Made by a program: the position numbers and the translations under genes
The notes under the pieces: model-generated
Told to the model about the DNA's origin: nothing
The model's database searches: none
Seen by the model: the letters and a program-made list of their open reading frames with translations, nothing else
Assembly: GCA_023213395.1 (NCBI GenBank)
Contig: CM041465.1
Location: forward strand, 53,389,741 to 53,453,740
DNA from: Cycas panzhihuaensis
Taxonomy: Eukaryota; Cycadophyta
Length of the DNA: 64,000 nt
Direction: 5' to 3'
Shown here: positions 31,735 to 43,849 of the stretch, one piece after another
Position numbering within the stretch: position 1 is the stretch's first letter
Layout: every line of letters begins with the position of its first letter

Positions 31735-34443
31735 TGTTTCCTGGCCTCCAAGAATGGATACAGAATTACTAACTCAGGTAAGTACAGGTATGATTCTCAC
31801 CTTATCATTGCTTTCTTTTGATGAGTGTTTGCTTGCATGTTTACATGTTTGTGGCCTTGTAGACGATTTTGTCTTTGTCTACACTTATTTTAGCCTATGA
31901 TGACTATAGCAGGGGCACAGTCCCAGCAAGTGTAGCACCCTGATGGCCACTCCACTTCTTGCATTCTGCCCTCCTCGCTCCAGGATCCACTTGGCTTGCG
32001 CCGCCTCTACCCATGTGATGACCCATCATTATTTGGTTAACTTGCCACATCGTTGAATCCTATTTTTACTCCTTTTAGACCCGTTTGTTGGCTTGTTTAC
32101 CCTCGGGTAAGTGCCGTAGCCTCCTATTGGCCCTTTTTGTCATCTGCCCACAGCCTAGATTGGCTGGCCGGGCCTGGTTTTACCTCTGGGTGAATACCGC
32201 TACGATTTTCATGGTACCACCAGAAAATTCACAGTACTACAGATTTTGTGGCGGTATGACTGTTCTATTTTATTTTTTAAAATCTGCCATGGCAATTTTA
32301 CATTTATTACGAAATTGCCACATGTCTCGCGACTTAACTTGCTGTTAGTCGTGCCCTAACCACTCGCTTTAGGGTTTGGGTTGGGTACTTAAGTCATCAT
32401 TTACTCATTTTTTAGGACTTTTTGTTCACTTTGTGGATTGCTCCTCAAGGAAACCACTATGTGCTCTGCTATTCTCTACTACCCTGCTACTGCTACAGGA
32501 CCTGCACCTCTCCTCTAGCAAGCAGCTCTCTTTTGGTGTGGCTAGGACATCTTCCCAGCCCTTCACACACCTTGGAGAGGGCCCCTTTGGAGAGATCTCG
32601 TGATTCTTACAGGCGACCATCAAGCATTCCAAGTGTAGGTGTTCTTCCTCCAACTCCATTAGCAGGGTTCCAAACCTGCTACACCATAATTTTTGGGCTG
32701 ATTTCTTAGGTTCTCCTTACCAACCCTTGACTGAGGCAAGAGCCTCTCCTCCTCTTCTCAGGTATTCATTGATTTGTGTTATTTTCTTGTTCAATTGATG
32801 CCCTATCTTGCTTGGGTTTTTGAAGGTTGTTTTCCCTTTTGTATTAGACTATTTTACTCCTATTATTAGTGCCTCCTTGCCTGCATTTGTTGCTCAAGGT
32901 AGCAACAAAGAGGGGTTGCATAGGATTTGGGAGAGAGCTGGGTGGATTCCGTACCACCTTCCATGCTCCCCAAGTGGTGTTTAGCCCCCCAAACCTTCCC
33001 TCTTGCCCTGTGCTGTCCTTGGCACTCAAACAAGGGTTTGTTGGGCCTTCCTTAGCCACTGAAATTAGTGTTGTCACACATTGCAGTGCTGATTTGAGGG
33101 CTTGTGCTTAGGTTCGGGCAACTCACATAAGTTCCGACCACTTGTTCTTTGCCCAACTCTTTTCCTGGCAGCCCGGTTTGCTCTTCATAGCACCCCAGCT
33201 TGCTGTGGGTCCTCTTTAGCTCCTTTCAACTCTCTTGCTATTATTTTCAAGCCATCTTTCTTAGCCTTGCTCTCACTGCCTTGTGGCTTTTGGGGGAGGT
33301 TGGGGTTATTCTTTGCAGGAGGTGGGCCACTCTGAGGCTTACTGGTTACTTTCCATTTGCTTGGGTTGTCCTCCTTTACAAATTATCATCATTGTATTGA
33401 TGCTAACATATACGTGTTTAAGTTTATATTTGTTTGGTATAGAATTATATTATTAGGATTTTTCCATTGCATATTAGTACCCTTTCTTCGGAAAGAGGGA
33501 GGTTGTCATTTACTTACAGGTGTTCAGAAAGCGCAAAGGACCTTTCTCCCTTCCTTCCTCTATCGGTAAGTGCTTCCATTCATGCTATACTTTCATACTT
33601 CATTTATTACTAGTATTTTGTCTCTTTCTCTCCTTAGTCTTGTACTTTAGTATTTTTTTGGGGAAGGTAAGGGAGCCCCTCATTTCGATTCATCGTGATG
33701 CTTCACGACCGCCGTGCCTTGTGGAGTAGTTTTGGGTATCCCTTGGGAGCGCCACCATCATGACACACTTCTGTTCTGGGTATACGCTTTCGCTTCACTC
33801 TACCACCTTTTTCCTTTCGAATTTCCTTTACATAAGTAGTAATTAACTCATTAAAAATTGAAAGGAAATCAACCTTGCTTTTGGTTTATACTTTATTTAC
33901 TTTGTTGCTTGCATCTTCTTTAGCCATAGGAAAAGGTCTTAGGAAACCTTCCCCTACCTTTTCCCTCCTTTTTCTTTATAGCTTCCTTCCCTCTTTGTCA
34001 TTTGTGTATTTGGTTAGTTTGCTTAGGCATACATTGACCCATTCCTTTGGGTTATCTCTCTCGCGTTCTCTTGGTTCCTCGCTTAGCTAGATAACTAAGG
34101 TGACCCCGTTCATAGGCCGCTTACTTGCCTATCCTTCTTTGTTTCCTGTTGCTCTAGGGAAACCCTCGAAGGTTCCTCTCCTTCCCCTTTTGGCCATCCA
34201 AGGTTAGGAGGATCCTTCCCTTAGGTCAACCCAGGCCAACCCTATACCTCCTCACCTCTTGTTCGGAGTGGGGGGATCACCCTTTGGTAGCTATATTCCA
34301 TTGCAGGTCCCGAACTCGTGCTCCGGCGCACGGGGCGCCCTGCGTGGTACTTGCCCTACTTATAGGTCCCTTTCTCGATCATATTACCAACTGCTCTTAC
34401 CATTCCTGTTTAGTTAGGTAGTTATCTCGTAGACACGCATCCA
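31735..34443 (+). repeat. E 5' LTR
   Basis: TGTTTCCTGGCC to ACGCATCCA, 2709 bp, followed by one base and the PBS. It includes a TATA-like TACTTAAG (32386-32393) and a donor-like GGTAAGTG (33565). A block at about 32557-32600 (CCTTGGAGAGGGCCCC) is nearly identical to D (about 10660-10694). Confidence 0.92.
32290..32393 (+). promoter_or_regulatory. E U3 promoter: inverted repeat and TATA-like box
   Basis: TGGCAATTT (32290-32298) and AAATTGCCA (32312-32320) are perfect inverted arms. TACTTAAG (32386-32393) stands where D has TATTTAAG. GGTACC and GGCGGTAT boxes lie just upstream (about 32205-32260). Confidence 0.55.
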
Positions 34444-34444
34444 C

Positions 34445-34466
34445 TGGTGACCATACTGGGGGCGCC
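34445..34466 (+). other. E primer-binding site
   Basis: TGGTGACCATACTGGGGG begins one base after the LTR. It is the clearest PBS of the window together with that of F. tRNA not assigned. Confidence 0.75.
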
Positions 34467-34615
34467 GATGAGGAGCTAGTTTCCACTCTCTTCCATTGGT
34501 TTTGCTACCTTTTTATGATCCTTTTTCACCTATTTCGATCTCTTCATTGGGCAGCCCCCAACGCATGTTCCTTTACCGCCCTCTCTTTTTCCCTAACATT
34601 GTTGGTTGACCTTGC

Positions 34616-37262
34616 ATGCGATGCTTTTCTCATCGCTTACGCAGTCTACCTCCATTGTTAGAAGACCCCGAGTATCACCCTCTTCCTTTGTCAGATTCTG
34701 ATTTGACTATGGAGGGATACTCTTCTGATTGGGCCTATCACACCTCAACTTTAGAAACCTATAATTTCCCTTCCTCTATTCCAGGGTCCACCCAGGAGGG
34801 TGATGACCCCCTTTATTACCCGAATGACCAACATCACTCATGCAATGCCCATCCTTCTACCCATGTGGTAGAAGGATCTACTCCTCCTGAGACTTACCAC
34901 TCAATCGATGACTCTTATGAGGAGCATCCTGAGGGACCTACATCGTTTGAAGTCCCAACTACCTCTTACGAGTATGTAGGAACCCCTCCTGTCGATGTAG
35001 TTGAAGCTCTCAATGAGTGTCGCCGTGCAGCATGCTTCCAACTACGTCCTGGATGGTTTGAGGATGCTCTGCGTACAGGAGCCTCTTCTTCTTCTGCTCC
35101 TCCCACGCATGCCTCATCCTCATCTACTCTTCCTTTGACAACAAATCCCTTTGTGCCTACGCATGTGTCCTGCTCTTTTCCTATTCCTGTAGTGGGGGCA
35201 CATGTTGCGCATTCTGTTTCTCATCGAGGTCCTAGTATTTCAGGATCTTCTCGTGGTATGTCTTTCCCTCAATTGAAGATTAGCATACCTGTCCCTAGCC
35301 AAACTAATGTGCCATCCCCTAATGTGGCGCATACCTTCCCTAGTAGGCCTGTCAGTCCTACTAATCTTTCGACTACAAGTCATGTGGGACCTGCTCCCAC
35401 ACACCCTCAAAACCAATACGTTTGTGCTTCCTTCTACATTCCCCCAGGGTATACTTCTCAACCTTGGGGGTAGGGTAGAGGAAGCCATCTCCCAGCTTAT
35501 GGGGTGGATCCGCTACACCCATATGGGGTCGCTCCAACTACAGGTGGCCCATATGGGCAAAACCTAGTTCTGCATCCATCTTTTCCATCATCCAGCGCAA
35601 TTCCATTTATTGTGCCTTCGCAAGGGAACCTGACACACTTCCAAGGCACCTACCCCCAAGCCCCTTCCCAACAGGGGGCATTTCCTCAAGGAGGGATGGG
35701 TGTGCCACCCCCATCCGCTCCTTGTTCATTACCCACTACATCATTCGTTGACCCCATGGTCCAGGTAAGGGCACGCCCCTTCATGGACTTCAGGTCAACA
35801 CCTCTATCCATTGAGGTGCTAAGAACCAATCTACCGCCTCATCCTCCTGAAGTTCCTAGATTCGACGGAACTTTGTCACAAGACCTGGTGGAGCATGTAC
35901 GTAGTTTTTCTATGGCATACATCGATTACTGGGCTTACGACCACATTTTAATAAAATTATTCCCGTGATCCTTGCAGGGTAATGCACTTAAGTGGTTTTA
36001 CTGTCTCCCTGCCCACTCCATCCATTCATTCCAGCAATTGGTGGACGAGTTCATCAACTATTTTGATATAGTCCGTCCATTCGAGAGTGGAATGAAGTCG
36101 CTCCTTTTGCTCAAATAAGGTCATGATGAAATGAATCGTGACTTTGTGCAGCAATTTCATGACTTGCTTCACTCCACTAAGGCGACACTGCCTAAGGAGT
36201 TGAAGGGAGACCTCTTCGTTAATGCACTTCGTCCTGAAGTGTATGTGGAAGTCCTTAAAATGGGGGCGACCACATGTGACTCCGCGATTGCCAAGTGTTT
36301 GGTGTTGGAGGCTATTGAGATCTAAGCCGGTCTCAAGAAACCTATTAAGCCCTCACAATGCCATGAGGCACCACCCCCAACCAAAGATACCAAACCTTCA
36401 CAACCTACCCATTCTTCCTCTCATCCGACTGAGAGGACTTTAGACCCTCTCACATTAGCCATACACTCGTTCGAGCGTATGATGATAGAACTCAAGCTTT
36501 AGGCTTCTTCATCTCCTACATCCAATAAACAAGTCCAACAAACAACCCAAGCTCCTCTCCCCAGGAATGGAAATGCCCAGTCCTCTCAAGCGAGAAGGTC
36601 AGATCCTCCGCTTGAGAAGAAGTGGTGCTCCATTCATGGGAAGTGCTTCCACGATGATTCGCATTATAGGGCCCATCATCCTAAGGATGCCCCTCGATGC
36701 GACTCTTCCTCTAAACGGGCCTCAAGGCCTAATTTGGACCAACCAGTTCACAAGGATCTGTTCCCTAAATATGGGGAATGTGATCGCAACACCCAAACCA
36801 AGAATAACTAGAACCGAGGAAGATCGCCTGATCCCCGTCCTTCCCATGACAAAGGGAAGGGTACCCGGAACTCGTCTTCTTCCTCTTATTGCCCTAGCTG
36901 TCATACCCCATCACCTTTGTGACCCCAAAACAAGGGGAAGAAGGTGATCTCGTTGCTTAAAGTAACTCTTTCCTATACCCTTACGCGGTCTTAGGCTGCC
37001 AAGGAAGTAGCGAGAACTTCTTCTTCTTCTGCTCCTTCTGACCCTCTTCCAGAGAACCTTCCTTCGAAAATACCTCTCTTTCCCAAGGCTATTCCTGTAT
37101 GCCCAGGTCATTACAATTTCTGAAGGGAACTTACCTAGCCTACGGTGAAGGGTAAGTCCTCCTCTATTGTGGATGATCTCCATACTGTTGCCGCAAGAAT
37201 GTCCTTGATGGACATTTTGAGGAGTTATCCTGAGTAGCAGGCCCTCCTCCTAGAAGCTGTAG
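34616..37262 (+). pseudogene. E gag
   Basis: Open for 285 residues from 34616 (conserved ATG at 34709, MEGYSSDWAYH). Order: acidic N-terminus with PTSFEVPTTSYEYVGTPP; Ser/Pro-rich part; stop TAG at 35471-35473; GGPYGQNLVLHPSFPSS and QQGAFPQGGMG (35504-35968); Retrotrans_gag core broken by TGA in KLFP(stop)SLQG (about 35966) and TAA in LLK(stop)GH (about 36117); MNRDFVQQFHDLLHSTKATL (36131-36325); knuckle CSIHGKCFHDDSHY (36629 on) whose last Cys is Tyr; basic Ser-rich tail. The protein would form the particle; this copy needs at least four codons to be read through. Confidence 0.87.
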
Positions 37263-37693
37263 GATCAAGTGATGTGCCTGTCCATGCTTTGGGCATTACC
37301 CAAAATTGTGGACCCATTATCTCATTTGATCCTAAGGATCTTCCTCCCACCGGTGAAAGGGAACGTCAGTGGAACTTCCCATTTACTATCACTATCAATA
37401 CACCCGATTGTACCCTTCAAAGGACTGTTATTGACAACGGTTCTTCTGTCAATGCCATGCCTTTGCATGTCATACAAGAGCTTAGTATCTCTGCCTTGGA
37501 ACCTATTCCATGGCGATGCCAAGGTTATGATGGTAGTGAGAATACCCCTTTGGGATCTGTCGCAATTCTGCTCACCCTTGAGGGCAAGACTGTTCTTACC
37601 GATGTTGTAGTCCTCGATGTTGACGTTGACTACAACCTCCTTCTAGGTCGCCTATGGCTCGACCCAATGAGAGCCGTGTGCTCGACTCTTTAG
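37263..37693 (+). pseudogene. E retropepsin-like protease
   Basis: Open for 139 residues from 37274: FTITINTPDCTLQRT, DNGSSVNAMPLH with the catalytic Asp, and VDYNLLLGRLWLDPM, then TAG at 37691-37693 where the other copies have TGG. The protease looks structurally complete apart from that late stop. Confidence 0.84.
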
Positions 37694-38400
37694 GGACAAC
37701 TTAAATTCGTCCATGATAGACAGATGAGAGTGATTCCCCACGAATGCTCATTTACCAAACAAATTCGTTCCACCAATTCAGCAAACCAAGGTCCTTCTAC
37801 ACACGCCTCGACTTGCTCTATTGGCATACCTAACCTATCTAAAGAAGATCCTGCATCTTCTTCCCCTAGTCTCACACGGTTCACCCCTATTGGCGTTAGG
37901 AGTTACGGGTACCTAGCTTTGTTTAGTGATGATGAGTCACACGATAAGGATGAGGATTGTCTTCACCCCGTCTCTTTCCTCTGTACGATGGAGTCGCTTT
38001 TAGTCTCGTTTTAGATCCCCGTCTAGAACCTCTCTCATTGGTGAGGCTAGCCACTCCTGCATGTCATATGTCATCGCTTATATTGACCCGCCCATCGTCA
38101 GTTCTTCTCCTTCATTACCCCTCATGAGTGATGGCTTCCAAGAGCTGCCTTTCGCTCCTTCCGAGGAGCCTCCTTTTGACTCTCCTTTGGAGTCCCGTGA
38201 GGAAGTTGAGTAACGTGATGACCATCATGGTCCTGTTGCTTCCACTCCCTCTAGTACTTCCTCTACTCGAAGTAAGGTCATCCATGGGGTGGATTACTTC
38301 GAGGATGATGAAGACCTGCTTGAGCACCTAGCAGGTTTTGCACCTAACTTGCCTTTTGGTCACCACAGGCTTGGTCACTAGAAGATCCTTGCGATCAGAT
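37694..38400 (+). pseudogene. E protease-RT linker
   Basis: GQLKFVHDRQMRV is followed by LTRFTPIGVRSYGYLALFSDDESHDKDEDC (about 37870-37970, quoted in parts from the open frame 37724-38014), then Ser/Arg-rich and Ser/Pro-rich sequence with frameshifts to about 38330 (HGVDYFEDDEDLLEHLAGF). It is conserved with B, D and F; no known domain. Confidence 0.65.
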
Positions 38401-39420
38401 CCACACTTGTTGATATGATCCCGTCTCCTATTTCACCTCTTCCTATTGACCTTTCCCCTCTCCACTTCGAGGAGGGCAATGCCATGTGCATGGGGGCAAC
38501 CGAAGACATAGTCTTGGTGCCTGGTAAGGTCATTAAGGTCATGTTGGAATGTTCCCCTGATAAGATAAGGGAGTACTCCCTTCTGTTCCAGGAGTTTCGA
38601 GACGTGTTTGTGTGGGATTATGCTAACATGAAGGGAATTGACCCCTCCATTATCACTCATAACCTCACCACCATTCCTGGCGCTGCGTGTGCGAGCGGCG
38701 TCCCTTTCACCGAGCTCTCAACCCTTTGTCGAGATGGAGGTTGAGAAGCTTACGGATCTTCAGGCTTATTACTTCCATTAACTACCCTAAGTGGGTCTCC
38801 AATATTGTCCCTGTTGCTAAAAAGAATAGGGAAATCCATATATGTGTCGATTTCTGTGACATCAATAATGCTTATCTTAAGGACAACTTCCCATTACCCT
38901 TTAGCGAAGAAATTATTGATCGCACCACCAGATTTGAAGTCATGTCTCTAATGGATGGCCTCTTTGGCTATAAACAGATTCTGATTTCTCCTGAAGACTG
39001 CCATAAGATGGCCTTCACTACACCCTGGGGTACCTTCGCCTACAAGGCGATGCCCTTTAGTCTTAAGAATGTAGGTGCTACTTACCAAAGAGCCATGTAT
39101 TTCATTTTCCATGACCTCATTGATAACACATTGGAGGTCTTCATGGATGATATGATGGGTCTCTCCCGTGTCAGGACCCATCATCGATCTGACTTACGTG
39201 CCATCTTCTCATGATGCTGCAAGTATCACATCAGTCTAAATCCACTCAAGTGTATGTTTACCATTACCTTAGGTAAACTCCTTGGGTTCCTTGTGTCCAA
39301 ACAAGGAATTTAGATTGACCCTAACAAGGTCAGGGCAATCCTTGACATGCCACCACCTAGAACTCAATGACAGATTAAGTCATTTCTAGGAAGGCTCGGT
39401 TTTCTCAGGTGCTTCTTAGC
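38401..39420 (+). pseudogene. E reverse transcriptase
   Basis: The ORF 38415-38744 (LHFEEGNAMCMGATEDIVL, FVWDYANMKGIDPS) is joined by a frameshift to 38687-39214: YPKWVSNIVPVAKKN, FPLPFSEEII, SLMDGLFGYKQI with the first Asp, FTTPWGTFAYKAMPFSLKN, and VFMDDMMG with both Asp of the active-site pair (39146-39151). A TGA (39212-39214) and TAG (39312-39314) lie in the thumb/connection. Of all copies here it keeps the most complete catalytic set. Confidence 0.9.
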
Positions 39421-39795
39421 AGACTTCGCTGTGAGCGCTAAACCCCTCACAAACTTATTGAAGAAGGGAGCTCCTTTTGCCTGGTCTGATAAGACCCAAA
39501 AGGCCTTCAAAGGACTTAAGGAAGCCCTTGCTTCTGCTCCTACGTTGGTGCCTTCTCGATTCGATAGGCCCTTCATCCTATACACCTCAGTGACTGACGA
39601 GTCTGTGGGTGCTATATTAGCCCAAGAGGATGACCCAGGAACCGAGAGAGCTATATATTTCATCAGCCGCACCCTCGTGGCTACTGAGCTTAACTATTCC
39701 CCTACCGAGAAGGAGTGCCTCTCCTTGGTCCATGCAACTAAGAAGTTCAGACACTACTTGCTTGGCAACACCACCAAGGTGATCATTTAATCTGA
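39421..39795 (+). pseudogene. E Ty3-type RNase H (gRH), open frame
   Basis: The ORF 39431-39790 is uninterrupted: KPLTNLLKKGAPFAW tether, YTSVTDESVGAILAQEDD keeping the first catalytic Asp, YFISRTLVATELNYSPTEKE and LVHATKKFRHYLLG, then TAA 39788-39790 at a Gln/Lys-type codon. It is the only gRH in the window with TDES rather than TNES, apart from a decayed TDKS in A. Confidence 0.84.
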
Positions 39796-41283
39796 TCCCT
39801 TGCGATACTTGCTGACTCATTCAGATTTGACACGTAGGACCGGTCATTGGGCCATCCTACTTCAAAAATTTGACCTCCAAATCGTCAATTGGAAGTCAAA
39901 GAAGGGAATGGTAGTGGCTGAGCAACTCGCGGACGCCCCTATCCTTAACTCCTTTGGTGTCCCCATTGATGACTCTCTCCCTGATGAGTCTATCCTGATG
40001 ATTCAGAGGGTCTCTCCCCATCCACTCATCGACAACGAATGGTATGGTGATATAGTGCAGTATCTTACATATCAGCAATATCGCCATGATGCCAGTAGTA
40101 AAGTTAGATCTCACATCCAGACTTCTGCTAGGCAATACCTCCTCATGGACAAGGTATTGTACAAGAGGTCCTTCGATGGGATCCTCCTCTACCGCATCAC
40201 TACTGATGAAGTTAACTAGGTACTTCATGAATGCCACCACAGTATTTGTGGAGGTCACTTTGGGGGCCAGTCGATGGCTAAAAGGATCCTTTACATGGGC
40301 TATTTCTAGCCGTCCCTTTTCAAGGACACTCATGCCTTTGCTCTGAGATGTCGTCGATGTCAGGAACACGCCAACATCTCCCATGTACCTTCCGAGGCCC
40401 TGCATCCTATAGTTTTACCATGGCCTTTTGCTTAGTGGGGACTAGACTTCATTGGGGATATCTCCTCGCCTTCATCGTTGCACCACAAGTTTATCTTGAC
40501 TGCCATGGAGTATTTTACCAAATAGGCAGAGGCCATCCCCTTGATCACTACCCCTAGTAAAACGATAGCCACGTTCATTTACCAGCACATCATTTGCCAT
40601 TTTAGGATTCTAGACATCCTAATCACTGACAATGGAACTCTTTTCTGTAATAAGAAGATGGATGAGCTCTATGAGAAGTTCAAAATTTCTCACAAGACTT
40701 CCTCCCCTTACTACCCTCAGGCAAATAGCCAGGTGGAGTCTTTCAATAAGACTCTCATCAACATTCTCAAGAAAATTGTTGCTCAATCCCAAAAGGATTA
40801 GCACCTTCAGCTGCCCTCCGCTTTGTGGGCTTACTGCACCTCTATACATTACGCACGGGAATGACCCCGTTCTCCACAGTCTATAGTGCAGGGGCGGTAC
40901 TCTAGCTGGAGGTGGAGACTCCCTCCTTGCGAGTCTCCCTTCGAGGTCTCATCGACGAAGAGTCAATCCGTTAGGCTCGCCTTCTGGACCTTGAGGCTTT
41001 AGATGAGAGACGCTTAGCCGCTTATCAGGCTAACTTGGCATCCAAAGCTTGCTCACAAAGTACCTATGATAAACATCTTCGTTCTCATCCTTTGTTTCCT
41101 AGGGACCACGTCCTTAAGATTGAGTATCTCCATGATCGCTTGACCAAGTTCAAACCCTGATGGGTTGGTCCTTTCGTTATTATTGAATCCCTTGGTAATG
41201 GTGCCTACAGGATAGCCACCCTAGAAGGGCTTGAATTTAAGAAAGCCGTTAATGCGAGATTCCTTAAGAAGTTTTATGCATGA
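39796..41283 (+). pseudogene. E integrase
   Basis: An open stretch of 139 residues (39800-40219) covers the spacer and the start of the HHCC region. Then come ECHHSICGGHFGG, CRRCQEHANISH, GLDFIGDI (about 40440), ITDNGT (about 40624), SQVESFNKTL (about 40735) and the C-terminal KFKP(stop)WVGPFVIIE, YRIATLEGLEF, ending TGA 41281-41283. TAG codons at about 40218, 40308, 40435, 40525 and 40800 stand where D or B have CAR or TGG, so they are transition stops. Confidence 0.88.
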
Positions 41284-41328
41284 TCTTTTGGCGATCCCTT
41301 CGCCCTGCTCTGAAATGAGCCTAAACTA

Positions 41329-41385
41329 CCATCTTAGGTTGTCCTCATTCCTCCCAACCATGGGTAGAATGGCAATTTAAGATGG
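41329..41385 (+). other. E post-pol RNA hairpin
   Basis: CCATCTTAGGTTG (41329-41341) and CAATTTAAGATGG (41373-41385) pair over 13 bp with two G-U pairs. It starts 46 bp after the integrase stop, exactly as in D. GGCGATCCCTTCGCC, a small stem-loop, precedes it. Confidence 0.68.
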
Positions 41386-42101
41386 ATCCTTCTTCTTCTT
41401 TTTGGTTCCTTCTATAGAACCTACATTACCGTACCCTCTCGGGAACTTTTGTCTTCCTGCTTGGGCATTCCCTAATCAGGATGATGCTTTGGAGCATCGT
41501 CGCTCCTCTCTCCTGCCTACCATTTCCTTCACATATTCTACTATGCTCTTCCATAGACATGTATGCTGCTCTATCCTCTAACCTCACACCTCTTTGTCGT
41601 CTCCACTCACGATGTATGTGTGTGCTCCTGTTAGACATATAGCCATACATAGAAGGGAACGTGTGCATCATACAATAAAATATTCACAACATAAAATATT
41701 CATATTATAACATTTACAACATATAAAATAAACATACATGCCATCCACACATGATATATATACAGCATCTCATGTCCAAATGGGGTTCCAATTACCCCGT
41801 ATATATATACATCCAAAAATTATGTTACATCATACATATGGGAAGCCGATGTCCTTACAAGGGGGGTACAATCATATGATCCTATATATGACCCCCTGGA
41901 GGCCTGTGCTTTCCCCTGTCAGAGTCAATATGTATATCTCCTACTCTATTATTATCCCGTTCCTGGGGTACCATCTCCCAGTCTATGTGATCCCTCTCCT
42001 GGGGACCACATCCTTTCCAGGCTCCTCCTAGGCCTCCGCGAGCTGCTTACCTCACTCCCCTCGTCTCGTGGTTGTCTCGGGGTCGTCGCTGCTGTGTGGG
42101 T
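41386..42101. other. E convergent 3' region between pol and antisense gene
   Basis: No coding signal. It is A/T-rich at 41660-41830 with AATAAAATATTCAC and CAACATAAAAT words, a likely zone of 3' end formation for both strands. It aligns with D. Confidence 0.5.
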
Positions 42102-42542
42102 CTATGTCTTGCTCCGACTTAACCTTGATGCCATCTGTGCCACTAGCTGATCGTATCGGGCCTGGATACGATCCCTCTCTCCTCAGAGTCCCTCCTCCAT
42201 CACTCTGAGGTGCTCCTGTAAGTATCGCTATCTGGACTCTACTGTCGGCATCTCCGCCTGCTCTGCCCTGTGCCTCTAGAGCCTACACCCATCCATGTAG
42301 CTCATCCCTCTTGCACCTCACCTCATCTCACTCCTATTGCAGCTATCCCTGGAATGTCGTGTACTCCTGAGACTCTACGGACCATATGTCCCTTCCCCTC
42401 ACCAACGAGGTGAATGCCTCCATGTGGGCACCTGCCGCTCTAGGCTCATCTCCTGCCTGGATGGGCGGTTGCTCCTCTGCATATACTTAAGGGAATATCT
42501 CCCTCACCATAGCCTCTATCAGTCTCTGGATCTTCGCTGCAC

Positions 42543-42652
42543 CTGCCAATACAACATGCCATATGTCAGTGTGTATCTTACCATGTACCATGATCAAACC
42601 AAATCAAATATCTATCTGGATACCAAACGATCAAGAAAAGGTTAGGTCTCAC
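42543..42652 (-). other. E antisense gene, intron 2
   Basis: The minus strand reads GCCATGAG|GTGAGACC at the donor (42652) and TTGTATTGGCAG|GTGCAGC at the acceptor (42543), 110 bp. Flanking sequence is protein-like on both sides, while the interval itself is not. It is conserved in D and B. Confidence 0.7.
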
Positions 42653-43849
42653 CTCATGGCCCTTGGCTCCTCACAGTGCCGCATCCTCCCCTCCTGGCTG
42701 TCCGCTAGTTGCGGGTGCCTCATCCTTAAGCACCTCCTCTGCCTGGGCCTCCCTCCTCGCAAGGACTGGTTTAACTCTCATCCCTCTAGATCCCCTCACG
42801 ATCCGTAGCCTGCGGGCCCTGGTCACGGGCCCCCTGCTCTCGTCCTACGCTCCTGATGGGCCTGCCTCTCCTCTGGCAGCCCCAGATGGACCCTTTGTGC
42901 CTCCTACCATCCCTGAGAGACCTGCCTTTCCTGCATGTTATGACGGGTTGGCCCCATCTCCTCTATCATCTCCATCATCATCGCCTGCAGGCGCTCCTGC
43001 TCTGCCTGCCTCGTCATCACTATCCCACCTCACCGTCCTGTAGGGCTCTGCTACGTAATCTGGTAGGGTGAGGAGGTCTAGTGATGTCACCTCCACTGAT
43101 CGTTGGACATGGGCCCAGTCCTCTGTCCCTCTCAACCGAGTCTTCCACTTGTAGACCATTGGGTCCCACTTTGTGATGGGGTGTGGTCCCCCCGCTGGCG
43201 CCATTGCCGCGAAATGATAAAAAAACCAACACTGTAGCAGTGTGCTATATGACAACCTGCCTCTGCTGGACATCCTGATAGTGTCTAGTTGGGCGATGAG
43301 GTTCGCTGCTATTAGGGTCACCCAGTCCATCCTTTCACCGGCTTCACAATGGCATACTGCATCCAACCAGCCACCCGGTATCTCCCTATAGTTCTATTTA
43401 TGGGAAATCTAGAATAGAACGCACAGTATAACCAACTTCCTCACCCGAGGAATCCCTGACATTAGTATGGTCTGGAGGGGAGCTCCCCTCCACTCCCACC
43501 TATCTGCTCCTGTGAAGAACAGGGCTGCCTCCCTGTGTGCTGCCTCGGTGCTAGGCAGCGTCCCCAGTCTCACCGGCCTCCCAGTCACCGGTACTCCCAG
43601 TATCTGCCGTATGTCCCTTGGCATAATTGTCACATCACCTACCTGAGGTAGGTGGAACACATATCTCCTCCTATCCCAATGGGATACAATGTCGACTAGT
43701 AACCTCTAATTTGATGCATATTGAGGTATCTTGAGGGCCTTGTATAGGCCACACCTCTACAGGATCTCCCTGTCCTCTTGTGATGCCATCTCCATGTAAG
43801 TCAACATGGCCATACCTACGTTCTTGTGGTTATCCACTGTAATGACAGC

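Noticed and set aside
42563-43071. Plus-strand ORFs across the E antisense gene (126 codons at most)
   Set aside because: Shadows of the acidic and PMD exons. The minus-strand reading is the one conserved with B and D.
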